From VAZQ01 sp963712565 (GTDB lineage: Bacteria > Pseudomonadota > Alphaproteobacteria > Rhizobiales > Xanthobacteraceae): a stretch of DNA of 64,000 nt. A program made the translations under genes and the position numbers. Shown piece after piece: positions 16,996 through 26,031 of the stretch (within the stretch, counting starts at the first letter, position 1; every line of letters begins with the position of its first letter). The notes below the pieces were generated by a model. That model searched no databases and was not told the origin of the DNA. It saw only the letters and a program-made list of their open reading frames with translations. The stretch spans positions 76,892 through 140,891 of the forward strand of contig CAVQIP010000068.1 in NCBI GenBank assembly GCA_963712565.1. Direction: 5' to 3'.

Positions 16996-17625
16996 TCACG
17001 CCGCCGGCGTCAGTGCGCTCGGCTTGGCGCCGATCGCCACCGCGAAGGCCGGACGGGAATCGATCGCGGCCTGCCAGCGCTCGAGCTCGGGACAGGCCGG
17101 CCGCTCGATCGGAAACTCCAGGCAACGCTTCACGATCGAAGCGAGCGCGATGTCGGCGATGGTGAACCGATCGAGCGCGAACCAGCTACGACCGGCGAGG
17201 TGGCCGTCGAGTATCTTGAGCTGAGCAATGAGATCGGCGCGTTGCGCGCCGAAGTCGGGGGCGCGCTCCGCCGGCTGCTTCTTGGCATCCCTGAACACCG
17301 CGACGTAGGGCGTATTGAGGGCGCCGAGCAGCCAGTCCATCCAGCGCTCCACCATGGTGCGCTCGGCCGGCGTCGCTGCGGTCAGCGCCGGCCCGTGAAC
17401 GGCGGCGAGATAGCGCAGGATCGTGTGCGACTCCCAGATCACCAGGTCGCCGTCGATCAAGGTCGGCACCTTGGCGTTGGGATTGAGCTTGCGGTAGTCG
17501 TCGGTCAGCGTGTTGCCGAACTGACGACCGTAATCCTCGCGCCGGTAAGGCACCTTGAGCTCTTCCAGGCAGAAGACGACCTTCTGCACGTTGCCCGATG
17601 TCTGTCGTCCGAGCAATCTGATCAC
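16996..17625 (-). CDS. Glutathione S-transferase family protein
   Basis: A 209-aa GST with a thioredoxin-like N-terminal domain (IRLLGRQTSGNVQKVVFCLEEL), the cis-Pro segment NAKVPTLIDGDLVIWES with ES contacting the glutathione gamma-glutamyl group, and an all-helical C-terminal domain from about residue 85. The start is GTG at 17625 with GAGGAGG 8 nt upstream. It is the first-written gene of a leftward group with RidA, LVIVD and a gentisate-dioxygenase-like gene, so a role as a maleylpyruvate-isomerase-like or conjugating enzyme in ring-cleavage catabolism is possible but unproved. Confidence 0.9.
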   Translation of the reverse strand: MIRLLGRQTSGNVQKVVFCLEELKVPYRREDYGRQFGNTLTDDYRKLNPNAKVPTLIDGDLVIWESHTILRYLAAVHGPALTAATPAERTMVERWMDWLLGALNTPYVAVFRDAKKQPAERAPDFGAQRADLIAQLKILDGHLAGRSWFALDRFTIADIALASIVKRCLEFPIERPACPELERWQAAIDSRPAFAVAIGAKPSALTPAA

Positions 17626-17699
17626 GTCGCGTCCTCCTCGGTTTTCAGCGGCGGAACGTTTTTGCTGCGCCCGCCGGACGATCGACTCGGATGCCCCGG

Positions 17700-18101
17700 T
17701 CAGCGGCCGCGCGGTTTGTAGGCGATGGCATCCATCTCGATCTTGGTGCTGATGACGGCGCGCGCCTCGACGGTGGTGCGCGCCAGCACCGCCTCCTTGA
17801 AGTGTTCGCCGAACACCTTGTTGTATCGGCCAAAGTCGCGGGCGTCTTCGAGATAGGTGGTGACCCGGACGACGTCGGAGAGGCTCGCCCCTTCTTCCGC
17901 GAGGATGCGGCGGATCGCCTCGATCGTGCCGCGCGTCTCCTCCTCGATCGTGCCCGAGATCATGTTGCCGGCGGCGTCCTTCGCCACCTGGCCCGACACG
18001 AAGATGAAGTCGCCTGCGCGCACGGCGGGATGGAACGGCAGGTTGGGGTTCTTCTTCCCGATCGGATAGACATCGCGGCGGCCGGTGCCTGCGTCATTCA
18101 T
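17700..18101 (-). CDS. RidA (YjgF/YER057c/UK114) family protein
   Basis: A 133-aa protein with the family pattern: LPFHPAVRAGDFIFVSGQVA at residues 21-40, EETRGTIEAIRRILAEEG, VVRVTTYLEDARDF and a C-terminal EMDAIAYKP. RidA proteins deaminate reactive enamine/imine intermediates. The usual catalytic Arg would lie in the TTVEARAV segment (Arg114). It starts 11 nt after the LVIVD gene stop on the same strand, so the two are co-transcribed, and it may detoxify an intermediate of the local pathway. Confidence 0.88.
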   Translation of the reverse strand: MNDAGTGRRDVYPIGKKNPNLPFHPAVRAGDFIFVSGQVAKDAAGNMISGTIEEETRGTIEAIRRILAEEGASLSDVVRVTTYLEDARDFGRYNKVFGEHFKEAVLARTTVEARAVISTKIEMDAIAYKPRGR

Positions 18102-18112
18102 GGCATTGACCC

Positions 18113-19243
18113 TCATCCGAATGCGGTGGTCTCGATGATGTCGACGCCGCGGACGCGATCGACGAGATAGATCAGGCCTCGATCGTCGAGCGTGACGTCG
18201 TTGGAGGATACGCGATCCTCGCCCGCGGGCGGATCGGGCAGGAAATGGCCGACCTCGCGGGGAGCGAACGGGTCGGCGATGTCGACCAGGCGCAGCCCTT
18301 GCGCGAACCAGGCGAACGGAATGACGGTGCCGCGCAGGCGCTCCGATGGCTGGTGGCAGCCGCTCATCGGCGGCTGCGGGCGGCCGTCGAGGTCGAGCCC
18401 CGGCACCTGGAACGTTGCGATCGGCACCGGCGATTGCTCCACCGTGATGTCGTAGATCCAGCTGAAGGAGGGGGCCGACGGCCGCAGCTTGGCGACGTCC
18501 TCGTCTGCCACCACCATCACGCGCCGCCCCTTGAGCGGTTGCGGGATCGGCAGACAGGTGTGCGTGGGATGCGGAAAAGCCGGGCTGGTATTGGCGTGCG
18601 CCACCGCCTTCGGCCGCGACAGGTCGGAGATATCGAGAATGAACAGCCCGTGATGCCAGTAGCTGACGTAAAGGCGATCGCCCATGCGCAGCGGATGATG
18701 GCAGCGCGGCGAGACCCAATTGTCCCAGGGATACGGCTCGCCGCCGGCCTTCCACTGTCCCGGGATCCACCACCGCCCGACCTCGCGCGGACGGGCCGGA
18801 TCGGCGAGATCGAGGATCATCATGATGTTGCCGACATAGCCTTCCGCCGTCGGCGACAGGTAGGCGTAGCGGCCGTCAAAATCGTAGCGATGCACGCCGC
18901 GTCCGGCAGTGCGCCATTTGGCGATCGGCTTCGGATCGCCCGGGCGCGAGACGTCATAGATCGCGATGCCGCCGCCGAAGTCGGCCGCTCCGGTCTGACC
19001 GAGCTGCTCGTGGTTGACCACCATGATGCCGTTGGCGGCCCGGACTTTGTGGGAGTGCCAGCCCTCCGGCAGATCGATGCTCGCGAGCCGGCGCGGATGG
19101 CGCGGGTCGCTGACGTCGACGATGGTGGTCCCATGCGGGGCGTGCATGTGGCCGATGAAGAGGGTGGTGCCGTCGATCCAGACCTGCCCGCCGCCCGGGC
19201 AGTCGAAATGCGACACGAGGCTGGTGTTCGATCGGCTCGCCAC
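18113..19243 (-). CDS. LVIVD-repeat beta-propeller protein
   Basis: A 376-aa protein with no obvious signal peptide, built of about seven repeats with LVIVD-like cores (TTIVDVSDPRHPRRL, IAIYDVSRPGDP, LFILDISDLSRP, LRLVDIADPFAP). His-rich motifs CHHP, YWHHG and SGCHQP could bind metal. LVIVD proteins are mostly uncharacterised. It lies between the RidA and cupin-dioxygenase genes in a leftward operon, which suggests a catabolic or lactonase-like role that I cannot confirm. Confidence 0.8.
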   Translation of the reverse strand: MASRSNTSLVSHFDCPGGGQVWIDGTTLFIGHMHAPHGTTIVDVSDPRHPRRLASIDLPEGWHSHKVRAANGIMVVNHEQLGQTGAADFGGGIAIYDVSRPGDPKPIAKWRTAGRGVHRYDFDGRYAYLSPTAEGYVGNIMMILDLADPARPREVGRWWIPGQWKAGGEPYPWDNWVSPRCHHPLRMGDRLYVSYWHHGLFILDISDLSRPKAVAHANTSPAFPHPTHTCLPIPQPLKGRRVMVVADEDVAKLRPSAPSFSWIYDITVEQSPVPIATFQVPGLDLDGRPQPPMSGCHQPSERLRGTVIPFAWFAQGLRLVDIADPFAPREVGHFLPDPPAGEDRVSSNDVTLDDRGLIYLVDRVRGVDIIETTAFG

Positions 19244-19308
19244 GAAACGCTCGATGGGGTCACGTCGTCATAGCGGGTGCGGCGGTGCGCCTTCGGCCAC
19301 CGGCGCGG

Positions 19309-20475
19309 TCAGGCGATCTTCACCACGTCGCCGGCGGCGTCGCGGCCCCACTTCTTGAACAGGTGGAAGCATTTCAATGCCGGCTCGTCGCTGGCGACGA
19401 ACAGCACGGCGGGCCGCTTGTCGTCGCCGTTGACGTGCTCGAACCAGGAGCCGCCCGGGACCGCCAGGTTGTCGAACGCCTGCCAGTCGAAGCGCTTGCC
19501 GTCGATGATCGAGTGTCCCTTGCCCTCGAACGGCGCGACCAGCAGGCTCGCCGTCTGCCGCAGCGGGCGCGTCTTCTCGCGCGGGCGCAGCACCTGCACG
19601 AAGAAGGTCATGGTCTTGAACACCGGACCGCCGGTCAGCGGATCGGTGTATTCGATCGACAGCGCCTCGTAGGGATCGCCGTCCCAGTCTTTGAAGCGCT
19701 CGATCAGCTCCTGCATCTGCTCCCAGCGATACACGTACATCGGCGAGGAGAAACCGGCCCCGCGGTGATGCTGGAGGAAACGCGGCCTGAGGCCGCCGTG
19801 GTCGTAGGCGCGCGCGGAATAGTCGGGCGGCACGGTGGCGGTCTGCTGCTTTTTCTTGACCGGCTTGCCGTCGACCAGCTCGGTGTAGTCGTGCTCGAAA
19901 TAGACCGCGTTGAGAGTTTCGACCAGCGGCAGATCGAGCACGGAGAGATTGACCGCCGGCTCGTTTCCCACGTTGCCGTGGTTGTGCCAGGTGTCGACCG
20001 GGGTGAGCACCATGTCGCCCGGCCCGAAGGTGATGTCCTCGCCGCCGACGCCGGTGAAATTGCCTTTGCCGGTCAAGCCGAAGCGGATGGCGTTGGGGGA
20101 GTGCCGGTGCGGCGGCATCACCTCGTTGGCGTCATTGAGCCGATACGCGGTGTACATCGTGCTGACCGTCGCGCGCCGCGGCGACAGTCCTGGATTGACC
20201 AGGATGAGCGAGCGGCGCTCGGAATCATCCATCGTGACCAGCTCGGCCGCCCGGAACAGAATTGGCTCGATGTCGCCCTTGTAACTCCACAGATGCGGCA
20301 CGGCCTTCTGCGTGCCCATCAGTTGCTTGATTTCATCGTGCGCGACGTCGGTCGCTGTCGCCCAGAATGGGAACATGTTCTTCGCGGAGATGTCGTTATA
20401 GAGCGACTCGAGAGCCGCGTCCCGGTTCGGGAGACGACGCGCCGCGCGCGCTGCGTTTTGCTTGCCTGCCAACAT
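19309..20475 (-). CDS. Cupin dioxygenase of the gentisate 1,2-dioxygenase family
   Basis: A 388-aa bicupin. The N-terminal cupin carries the iron-site pattern MPPHRHSPNAIRF with a later HNHGN, and GDMVLTPVDTWHNHG matches the second metal motif. The C-terminal cupin (VAPFEGKGHSIIDGKRFDW, then VPGGSWFEHVNGD) is also recognisable. Family members open the ring of gentisate, 1-hydroxy-2-naphthoate or salicylate using Fe(II) and O2; the substrate is not deducible here. ATG 20475 has AGAGGAG upstream. Neighbouring GST, RidA and binding-protein genes support an aromatic-acid pathway. Confidence 0.86.
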   Translation of the reverse strand: MLAGKQNAARAARRLPNRDAALESLYNDISAKNMFPFWATATDVAHDEIKQLMGTQKAVPHLWSYKGDIEPILFRAAELVTMDDSERRSLILVNPGLSPRRATVSTMYTAYRLNDANEVMPPHRHSPNAIRFGLTGKGNFTGVGGEDITFGPGDMVLTPVDTWHNHGNVGNEPAVNLSVLDLPLVETLNAVYFEHDYTELVDGKPVKKKQQTATVPPDYSARAYDHGGLRPRFLQHHRGAGFSSPMYVYRWEQMQELIERFKDWDGDPYEALSIEYTDPLTGGPVFKTMTFFVQVLRPREKTRPLRQTASLLVAPFEGKGHSIIDGKRFDWQAFDNLAVPGGSWFEHVNGDDKRPAVLFVASDEPALKCFHLFKKWGRDAAGDVVKIA

Positions 20476-20547
20476 GTCGGTCGCTCCTCTGGACGGCCGG
20501 AGGGAACCATCTCGCGCAAGGTAACATAGGTGGTTCGCCGGTCAATC

Positions 20548-21516
20548 TCACGATCCCGGCGGCGGAATCTGGAAGAGCTCCGCGAGCTGAGCCTTGGTCA
20601 GCGGCGCATCGAGGAACTTCATCTCCACCGCGTCCGCCATCACCTGGTCGATGTCCGACAGGCGATCGGGCGACAACGCCTCCTTCGGGTTGTACTGGTC
20701 GCGCTGCATCACCACCAGGCTTTCCGGCTTCTTGATCGTCTCGGCGTAGTATTTGACGGCGAGCGGATCCGAATACATCCAGTCGAGCGACTCGCGGTAG
20801 GCGCGCATGAATCTGATCATCACGTCCTTGCGCTCCTTGAGCGCGTTGGCGTTGACGATCTGCACCCGGATGGTCTGGTTGCGCAATGTCGGCACTTCGG
20901 GGCCGCGCGCGATCACGCGGATCTTGCCTTCCTGCAGCTCAGCCAAGCCGAACGGGACCACTGCCCAGCCGATGTCGATCTGGCCGCTCATCGTCATCGT
21001 ATAGGTCGCGGCCGGGCCGCCGGTGGCGGTCGGCTTGGCCTTGACGCCGAGCTGCTTGACGAAGCCCAGGGCGACCACGTGCGAGGTGGCGCCGTTGGTC
21101 GAATAGGCCATCGTGTTCTTTTCGGTCGCATCCGCGAGGCTCTTGAGCGGCGAATTGGCCGGCACGTACCAGTATTGGTCGCCGACGCCCACATAGGCGG
21201 CGGCGATCACGCGCACCGGCGCGCCGCGGGCGAACGCGCGCATCGCGCCGGCGGTCCCGATCCCGATCCCGATGTCGGCCGATCCGGAAATCACCGCCTG
21301 CATCGTCTCGCCGGCCCCCTGCGTGCCGAAGCTTTCCAGCACGATGCCGTGTTTCTGAAAGATGCCGGCCTTCATGCCGAGGGTGGGCGCCTGGTTCGCC
21401 CAGGCATCGATCTGGCCGATCGCGATCTTGATGGCGTCGGCGGCGCGCACGCCCGAGGGCATCGCTGCAGTCGCCACCACCAGAACCAGCACGCGCAGCG
21501 CAATCCGAATCGACAT
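20548..21516 (-). CDS. ABC transporter substrate-binding protein (NitT/TauT/SsuA-like)
   Basis: A 322-aa periplasmic protein with a signal peptide ending GVRAADA. It has an NMT1/SsuA-like fold: IKIAIGQIDAWANQAPTLG at the mature start, then a SGSADIGIGIGTAGAM ligand-site loop and a C-terminal helical lobe. ATG 21516 is chosen over the upstream ATG at 21600 because CTGGAGG precedes it and it begins the leader. No permease or ATPase is adjacent, so it is an orphan component placed upstream of the dioxygenase operon, likely binding its aromatic substrate. Confidence 0.85.
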   Translation of the reverse strand: MSIRIALRVLVLVVATAAMPSGVRAADAIKIAIGQIDAWANQAPTLGMKAGIFQKHGIVLESFGTQGAGETMQAVISGSADIGIGIGTAGAMRAFARGAPVRVIAAAYVGVGDQYWYVPANSPLKSLADATEKNTMAYSTNGATSHVVALGFVKQLGVKAKPTATGGPAATYTMTMSGQIDIGWAVVPFGLAELQEGKIRVIARGPEVPTLRNQTIRVQIVNANALKERKDVMIRFMRAYRESLDWMYSDPLAVKYYAETIKKPESLVVMQRDQYNPKEALSPDRLSDIDQVMADAVEMKFLDAPLTKAQLAELFQIPPPGS

Positions 21517-21881
21517 TGTGACCTCCAGGTGTCCCCCGCTATTCGAGCTGACATCAGCATAGCAATATCTGCTAGCGGCATTCCAGATGTTGCGAGCCAC
21601 GCTGCGGCGCAGTCGTGATCAGGCGAGGCGCCGAATTTGATTGCAGCCGACTTCGGGTTCGGGATCGGAATGGATTTTTTCACCGCGCCGGACGTCGGTC
21701 CGCTTTTGTCGGCCGGTCCTTGCGTCGTTCGCCACCGCCTTTGCGTCACAGCGCACGACCGAGCATCGCTCCCGCCTTGTTTTCCGGCTGACCCTGGCGA
21801 TATTGGGGCTGCGCCGTGGAACGCGACGCCCGGTGTGGGTTTGTTCTGGGCAGCAGGAACGGCGCCTCGCGAGCGGCCGGC
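21517..21881. other. Divergent intergenic region, no gene seen
   Basis: A 365-nt gap between the leftward binding-protein gene and the rightward methyltransferase. Frames crossing it lack coding character. The base composition is locally less GC-rich around 21545-21580, the likely promoter of the leftward gene. No repeat or hairpin stands out. Confidence 0.5.
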
Positions 21882-22535
21882 ATGATGACATCTTTCGTAC
21901 AAGGCGCCCAGACTTCGCCGGCGGTCCGTCGCAACCGCGAGCCGATCCTCGCGGTCCTGCGTCGGTTCCTGCCCGCGCACGGCACGGTGCTCGAAATCGC
22001 GAGCGGCAGCGGCGAGCATGCGGTGCATTTCGCCGCCGGACTGCCCGAGCTCGCTTGGCAACCCAGCGAGATCGATGCCGATGCGCTCGCGAGCATCTCG
22101 GCGCATCGCATGGCCGCGCGCTTGCCCAACCTGCTGCCGCCGCTCGAACTCGATGCCTGCTCGCCGCGCTGGCCCGTCGGCCGGGCGGATGCCGTGATTG
22201 CGATCAACCTGATCCACATCGCGCCGTGGACGGCGGCGGAAGGGTTGATGGCGGGCGCCGCGCGGGTGCTCCCGCCCGCCGGCGTCCTCTATCTTTACGG
22301 GGCGTTCAAGGAGAATGGCCGCCACACGGCGCCGAGCAACGCGGGCTTCGACGCCAGCCTGCGGGCCTACGATCCGCGATGGGGCGTGCGCGATCTCGGC
22401 GAGGTTTGCGCGCTCGCCCGTCGGCACGGACTTGATCTCGCGGAGCGCATCCCGATGCCGGCTAACAATCTCAGCGTCGTCTTCCGCTCGCGGGCGGGCC
22501 GAGAGCCGCCGGGCTTGGGACATGCCGCTTCATGA
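21882..22535 (+). CDS. DUF938 SAM-dependent methyltransferase
   Basis: A 217-aa class I methyltransferase. SAM motif I is VLEIASGSGEHAVHFA near residue 45, followed by PSEIDADALASI and a motif-IV-like DAVIAINLIHIAPW. The pattern SNAGFDASLRAYDPRWGVRD is typical of the DUF938 family, found widely in proteobacteria with no defined substrate. Two consecutive ATGs at 21882 and 21885 could start it. It stands alone, facing the small leftward gene at 22601. Confidence 0.85.
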   Translation: MMTSFVQGAQTSPAVRRNREPILAVLRRFLPAHGTVLEIASGSGEHAVHFAAGLPELAWQPSEIDADALASISAHRMAARLPNLLPPLELDACSPRWPVGRADAVIAINLIHIAPWTAAEGLMAGAARVLPPAGVLYLYGAFKENGRHTAPSNAGFDASLRAYDPRWGVRDLGEVCALARRHGLDLAERIPMPANNLSVVFRSRAGREPPGLGHAAS

Positions 22536-22600
22536 ACCGGACCACTGAGCTTTTCGCGCGTGCGGTTTGGAAGCGTCCCGGCGCGGGTCGCGCGCGCCCA

Positions 22601-22813
22601 TCAGGTGCTGCCATCGCCGGCATGGCGATTCGGCGCGAACCACGGACGCCAGCGCCGCGCGGACGGGGCCGGTCTTGAGCTGCGGCCGACCTGCCGCAGC
22701 ATCGCCTCGAGCTCCCGTGCATCGACACGGTCGGCCTCCATCACCGCTTTGATAATGGAATCGGACAAGATGTCCTTGAGCGTTGGTTCGCGACGGCACC
22801 AATACATTGGCAT
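22601..22813 (-). CDS. Conserved-type small hypothetical protein
   Basis: A 70-aa protein. The first 45 residues look like a folded helical unit (LKDILSDSIIKAVMEADRVD, then ARELEAMLRQVG); the rest is a basic, Trp/Pro/Arg-rich tail. AAGGAGCGGGGAA before ATG 22813 is a convincing ribosome-binding site, which is the main argument that this is a gene. I believe similar short proteins occur in related rhizobia but cannot name a function. It lies immediately downstream of the RND pump on the same strand. Confidence 0.6.
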   Translation of the reverse strand: MPMYWCRREPTLKDILSDSIIKAVMEADRVDARELEAMLRQVGRSSRPAPSARRWRPWFAPNRHAGDGST

Positions 22814-22873
22814 TTCCCCGCTCCTTGCACGCTCGATCGGTCGGTGGATATCAAGGGTGCGATCTCAACCCGT

Positions 22874-25800
22874 TCATTCTGCGGCGACCCGGATCGGCAC
22901 CACCTGACCGAAATGCTCCATTTGGTCGGGGTGCTCGATGAACGCATTCACCGTCTCATCGTCGCGCACGCGGAACCAGAGCGAATACAGCGCCGGCACC
23001 ACGAGCAGCGTCAGCACGGTGGCGACGAACAAGCCGCCCATGATCGTGATCGCCATGGGACCCCAGAAGATGCTGCGGGCGAGCGGGATCATGCCGAGGA
23101 TCGCGGCCAGCGCCGTCAGCACCACGGGACGCGCGCGCCGCACCGTCGCATCGATGACCGCGCGATGACGGCCGTGGCCGGCGGCGATGTCGCGGTCGAT
23201 CTGGTCGACCAGAATGACGGTGTTGCGCATGATCATGCCGGCGAGCGCGATCAATCCGAGCAAGGCCACGAACCCGAACGGCCGGTTGGAAACGAGCAGG
23301 GCGCCGGTCGCGCCGATCAGCCCGAGCGGAGCGGTCACGAACACCAATGCCAGGCGCGAGAAGCTCTGCAGCTGGATCATCAGGAACGCCAGCATCACGA
23401 TCGCCATGACCGGGAACACGGCGACGAGCGCGCCGTTCGCCTTGACGCTCTCCTCGATCGATCCGCCGGTCTCGATGCGGTAGCCGTAGGGCAGCGCCAG
23501 CTTGATGCTCTCGAGCTTCGGCTCGACCTCCTTGCTGACATCGGGCGCCTGCACGCGGTCGACGATGTCGCCGCGCACCGTCAGCACGATGTCGCGGTTG
23601 CGCCGCCACAGGATCGGCTCTTCGTATTCGTAATTGAGACGGGCGACCTGCGACAGCGGGACGGCGACGCCGTTCCTGGTGGCGACCGTCAATGCCGGCA
23701 GGCGGGTGAGCTCGAGCCGCTCGGCCGCAACCGCGCGCGCGACCACGTCGATATGCTCGATGCCTTCGCGGTATTGCGTAACGGTATAACCCGACAGCAG
23801 CGTCTGCAGCGTCTGGGCGACGTCCTGCGGAGTGAGGCCGAGCGCGCGGGCGCGGTCCTGGTCGACCTCGAGCCGGATCGACTTCACCTGTTCGCTCCAG
23901 TCGAGATGGGGATCGACGATCTTGGCGTTTGCCGCCATGACTTGGCGGACTTGCTCGGCGATCGCCCGCACCTTCATCGGATCGGGTCCGACCACCCGGA
24001 ACTGCACCGGGAAGCCCACCGGCGGGCCGAACATGAAGCGGTCGACGCGCGCGCGTGCCGCCGGCAGCGCACCGTCGGCGATCGCCCGTTCGAGCCGCGC
24101 CTTGACGCGCTCGCGGGCCTCGAGATCCTTGGTGACGATGACGATCTGGGCGAAGTTGGAGTTCGGCAGCACTGGGTTGAGCCCGAGCCAGAAGCGCGGC
24201 GAGCCCTGTCCCACATAGCTGGTGTAGGTCACGATGTCGGGATCGCCGGCGAGCAGACCCTCGGCCCGCTTTGCGCTGGCGTCGGTCACGCCGATGGCGG
24301 TCCCTTCCGGCAGCCGCAGCTCGAAGAACAGCTCGGAGCGCGTCGACGTCGGAAAGAATTGCTGCTGGACAAGTCCGAAACCGGTGACTGCCGCGGCGAA
24401 CATCGCGACCGTGGCCGCGATGACGGTCTTGCGCCACCGCAGGCAGCGCTCGATCACGCGGCGCAACGCCCGATAGATGCGCGTGTCGTAGATCGCGTCC
24501 GGATTCTCGCGGACGCCGTGCTTGGCCAGATCGGGTAGCAGTTTGAGGCCGAGATAGGGGGTGAACAGGACCGCCACGAGCCAGGACGCGATCAGCGCGA
24601 GCCCGACGATCCAGAAAATGCCGCCGGCATATTCGCCGGCGCTCGACTTGGCGAAACCAACCGGCACGAAGCCCGCGGCCGTCACCAGCGTCCCGGTCAG
24701 CATCGGAAACGCCGTCGAGGTCCAGGCGTAGGTCGCCGCCCGCGCCCGGTCCCAGCCCTGTTCCATCTTCACCACCATCATTTCGATGGCGATGATCGCG
24801 TCGTCGACCAGCAGTCCGAGCGCGATGATGAGGGCGCCGAGCGTGATGCGGTGGAGGTCGAGCCCGGCCGCGTACATCACGAGCAGCACGATCGCCAGCA
24901 CCAACGGCACCGACAGCGCAACCACGATGCCGGTGCGCCAGCCGAGCGACAGGAAGCTCACGACCAGCACGATGACGAGCGCCTCGGCAAAGGTCTTGAC
25001 GAATTCCGAGACCGACTCGTCGACGATGTGGGGCTGGTCCGCGATCTGCGTGACCTCGATCCCGACCGGAAGCTCCGCGATGACGGCGTTCATCGCGCGC
25101 TTGAGGTTCTCCCCGAGCGTGATGATATTGGCGCCGTCCTGCATGGAGACGCCGAGGCCGAGCGCCGGCTTGCCGCCCTCGCGCACGAGGAAGCTCGGCG
25201 GATCTTCGTAGCCGCGCTTGACCGTCGCGATGTCGCCCAGCCGGAACACCTGTCCGGCGGCCTGGACCGGCACGGCGGCGATCGCCGCGACACCGGAGAA
25301 CGCCCCGGTCACGCGCAGATTGATGCGGTCGGCCGAGGTATCGACCGAGCCACCGGAGACAACGGCGTTCTGTTTGGCCACGCTGTCGAAGATTTGCTGC
25401 GGCGTCAGTCCGAGCGTGGCGAGCTTGGCGTGGCTGAACTCGATGAAGATTTTCTGCGGCCGCTCGCCAATGATGTCCACCTTGTTGACGTCGGCGACCC
25501 GCAGCAGGCGCTGGCGGATATCCTCGGCGCGCGCTTTGAGCTCGGCGAGGCTCAGGCCATCGGCGGTGAGCATATAGAGTGCCGAATAGACATCGCCGTA
25601 CTCATCGTTGAAGTTCGGGCCGGTTATGCCGGACGGAAGCTCGTCCCTGATATCGCCCACCTTCTTGCGAACCTGGTACCAAAGCTCTTTGACCTTGGAA
25701 GGCGGCGTCTTGTCGGTGAGAAAGACGCGGATGAATGAAACGGCCGGTTGCGAGTAGCTCTCGATGCGGTCGAGATAAGGCAGCTCCTGGAGCTTCTTTT

Positions 25801-26011
25801 CGATCTTGTCGGCGACCTGCGTCTGCATTTCGCTGGCGGTCGCGCCCGGCCAGGCGACGTGCACGACCATGGTCTTGATCGTGAAGGATGGGTCCTCGGC
25901 CCGGCCGAGATTGAGGTACGAATAGATGCCGGCCGCCCCGAGCAGGAGGATCATGAACAGGACGAGCGACTGATGGGTGATCGCCCATTGCGACAGGTTG
26001 AAGCGCTTCAT
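22874..26011 (-). CDS. RND-family efflux transporter permease
   Basis: A 1045-aa inner-membrane pump of normal length for AcrB-like RND proteins, with TM1 at about residues 13-32. Two large periplasmic loops are each followed by a six-helix bundle. TM4 contains ALIIALGLLVDDAIIAIE, the proton-relay Asp pair. The second half has the matching LLGLIALAGMIMRNTVILVD. It works with the adaptor encoded 20 nt upstream and presumably an outer-membrane channel encoded elsewhere, as no TolC gene is adjacent. Substrate specificity is not readable, but TetR control suggests toxic-compound efflux. Confidence 0.94.
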   Translation of the reverse strand: MKRFNLSQWAITHQSLVLFMILLLGAAGIYSYLNLGRAEDPSFTIKTMVVHVAWPGATASEMQTQVADKIEKKLQELPYLDRIESYSQPAVSFIRVFLTDKTPPSKVKELWYQVRKKVGDIRDELPSGITGPNFNDEYGDVYSALYMLTADGLSLAELKARAEDIRQRLLRVADVNKVDIIGERPQKIFIEFSHAKLATLGLTPQQIFDSVAKQNAVVSGGSVDTSADRINLRVTGAFSGVAAIAAVPVQAAGQVFRLGDIATVKRGYEDPPSFLVREGGKPALGLGVSMQDGANIITLGENLKRAMNAVIAELPVGIEVTQIADQPHIVDESVSEFVKTFAEALVIVLVVSFLSLGWRTGIVVALSVPLVLAIVLLVMYAAGLDLHRITLGALIIALGLLVDDAIIAIEMMVVKMEQGWDRARAATYAWTSTAFPMLTGTLVTAAGFVPVGFAKSSAGEYAGGIFWIVGLALIASWLVAVLFTPYLGLKLLPDLAKHGVRENPDAIYDTRIYRALRRVIERCLRWRKTVIAATVAMFAAAVTGFGLVQQQFFPTSTRSELFFELRLPEGTAIGVTDASAKRAEGLLAGDPDIVTYTSYVGQGSPRFWLGLNPVLPNSNFAQIVIVTKDLEARERVKARLERAIADGALPAARARVDRFMFGPPVGFPVQFRVVGPDPMKVRAIAEQVRQVMAANAKIVDPHLDWSEQVKSIRLEVDQDRARALGLTPQDVAQTLQTLLSGYTVTQYREGIEHIDVVARAVAAERLELTRLPALTVATRNGVAVPLSQVARLNYEYEEPILWRRNRDIVLTVRGDIVDRVQAPDVSKEVEPKLESIKLALPYGYRIETGGSIEESVKANGALVAVFPVMAIVMLAFLMIQLQSFSRLALVFVTAPLGLIGATGALLVSNRPFGFVALLGLIALAGMIMRNTVILVDQIDRDIAAGHGRHRAVIDATVRRARPVVLTALAAILGMIPLARSIFWGPMAITIMGGLFVATVLTLLVVPALYSLWFRVRDDETVNAFIEHPDQMEHFGQVVPIRVAAE

Positions 26012-26031
26012 GACACCACTCCGCGATCGAC

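Noticed and set aside
22844..24538. Long plus-strand frame of 564 codons opposite the RND pump gene
   Set aside because: It is His/Arg/Asp-rich with no domain pattern and lies wholly antisense to a clear RND permease; a GC-rich shadow.
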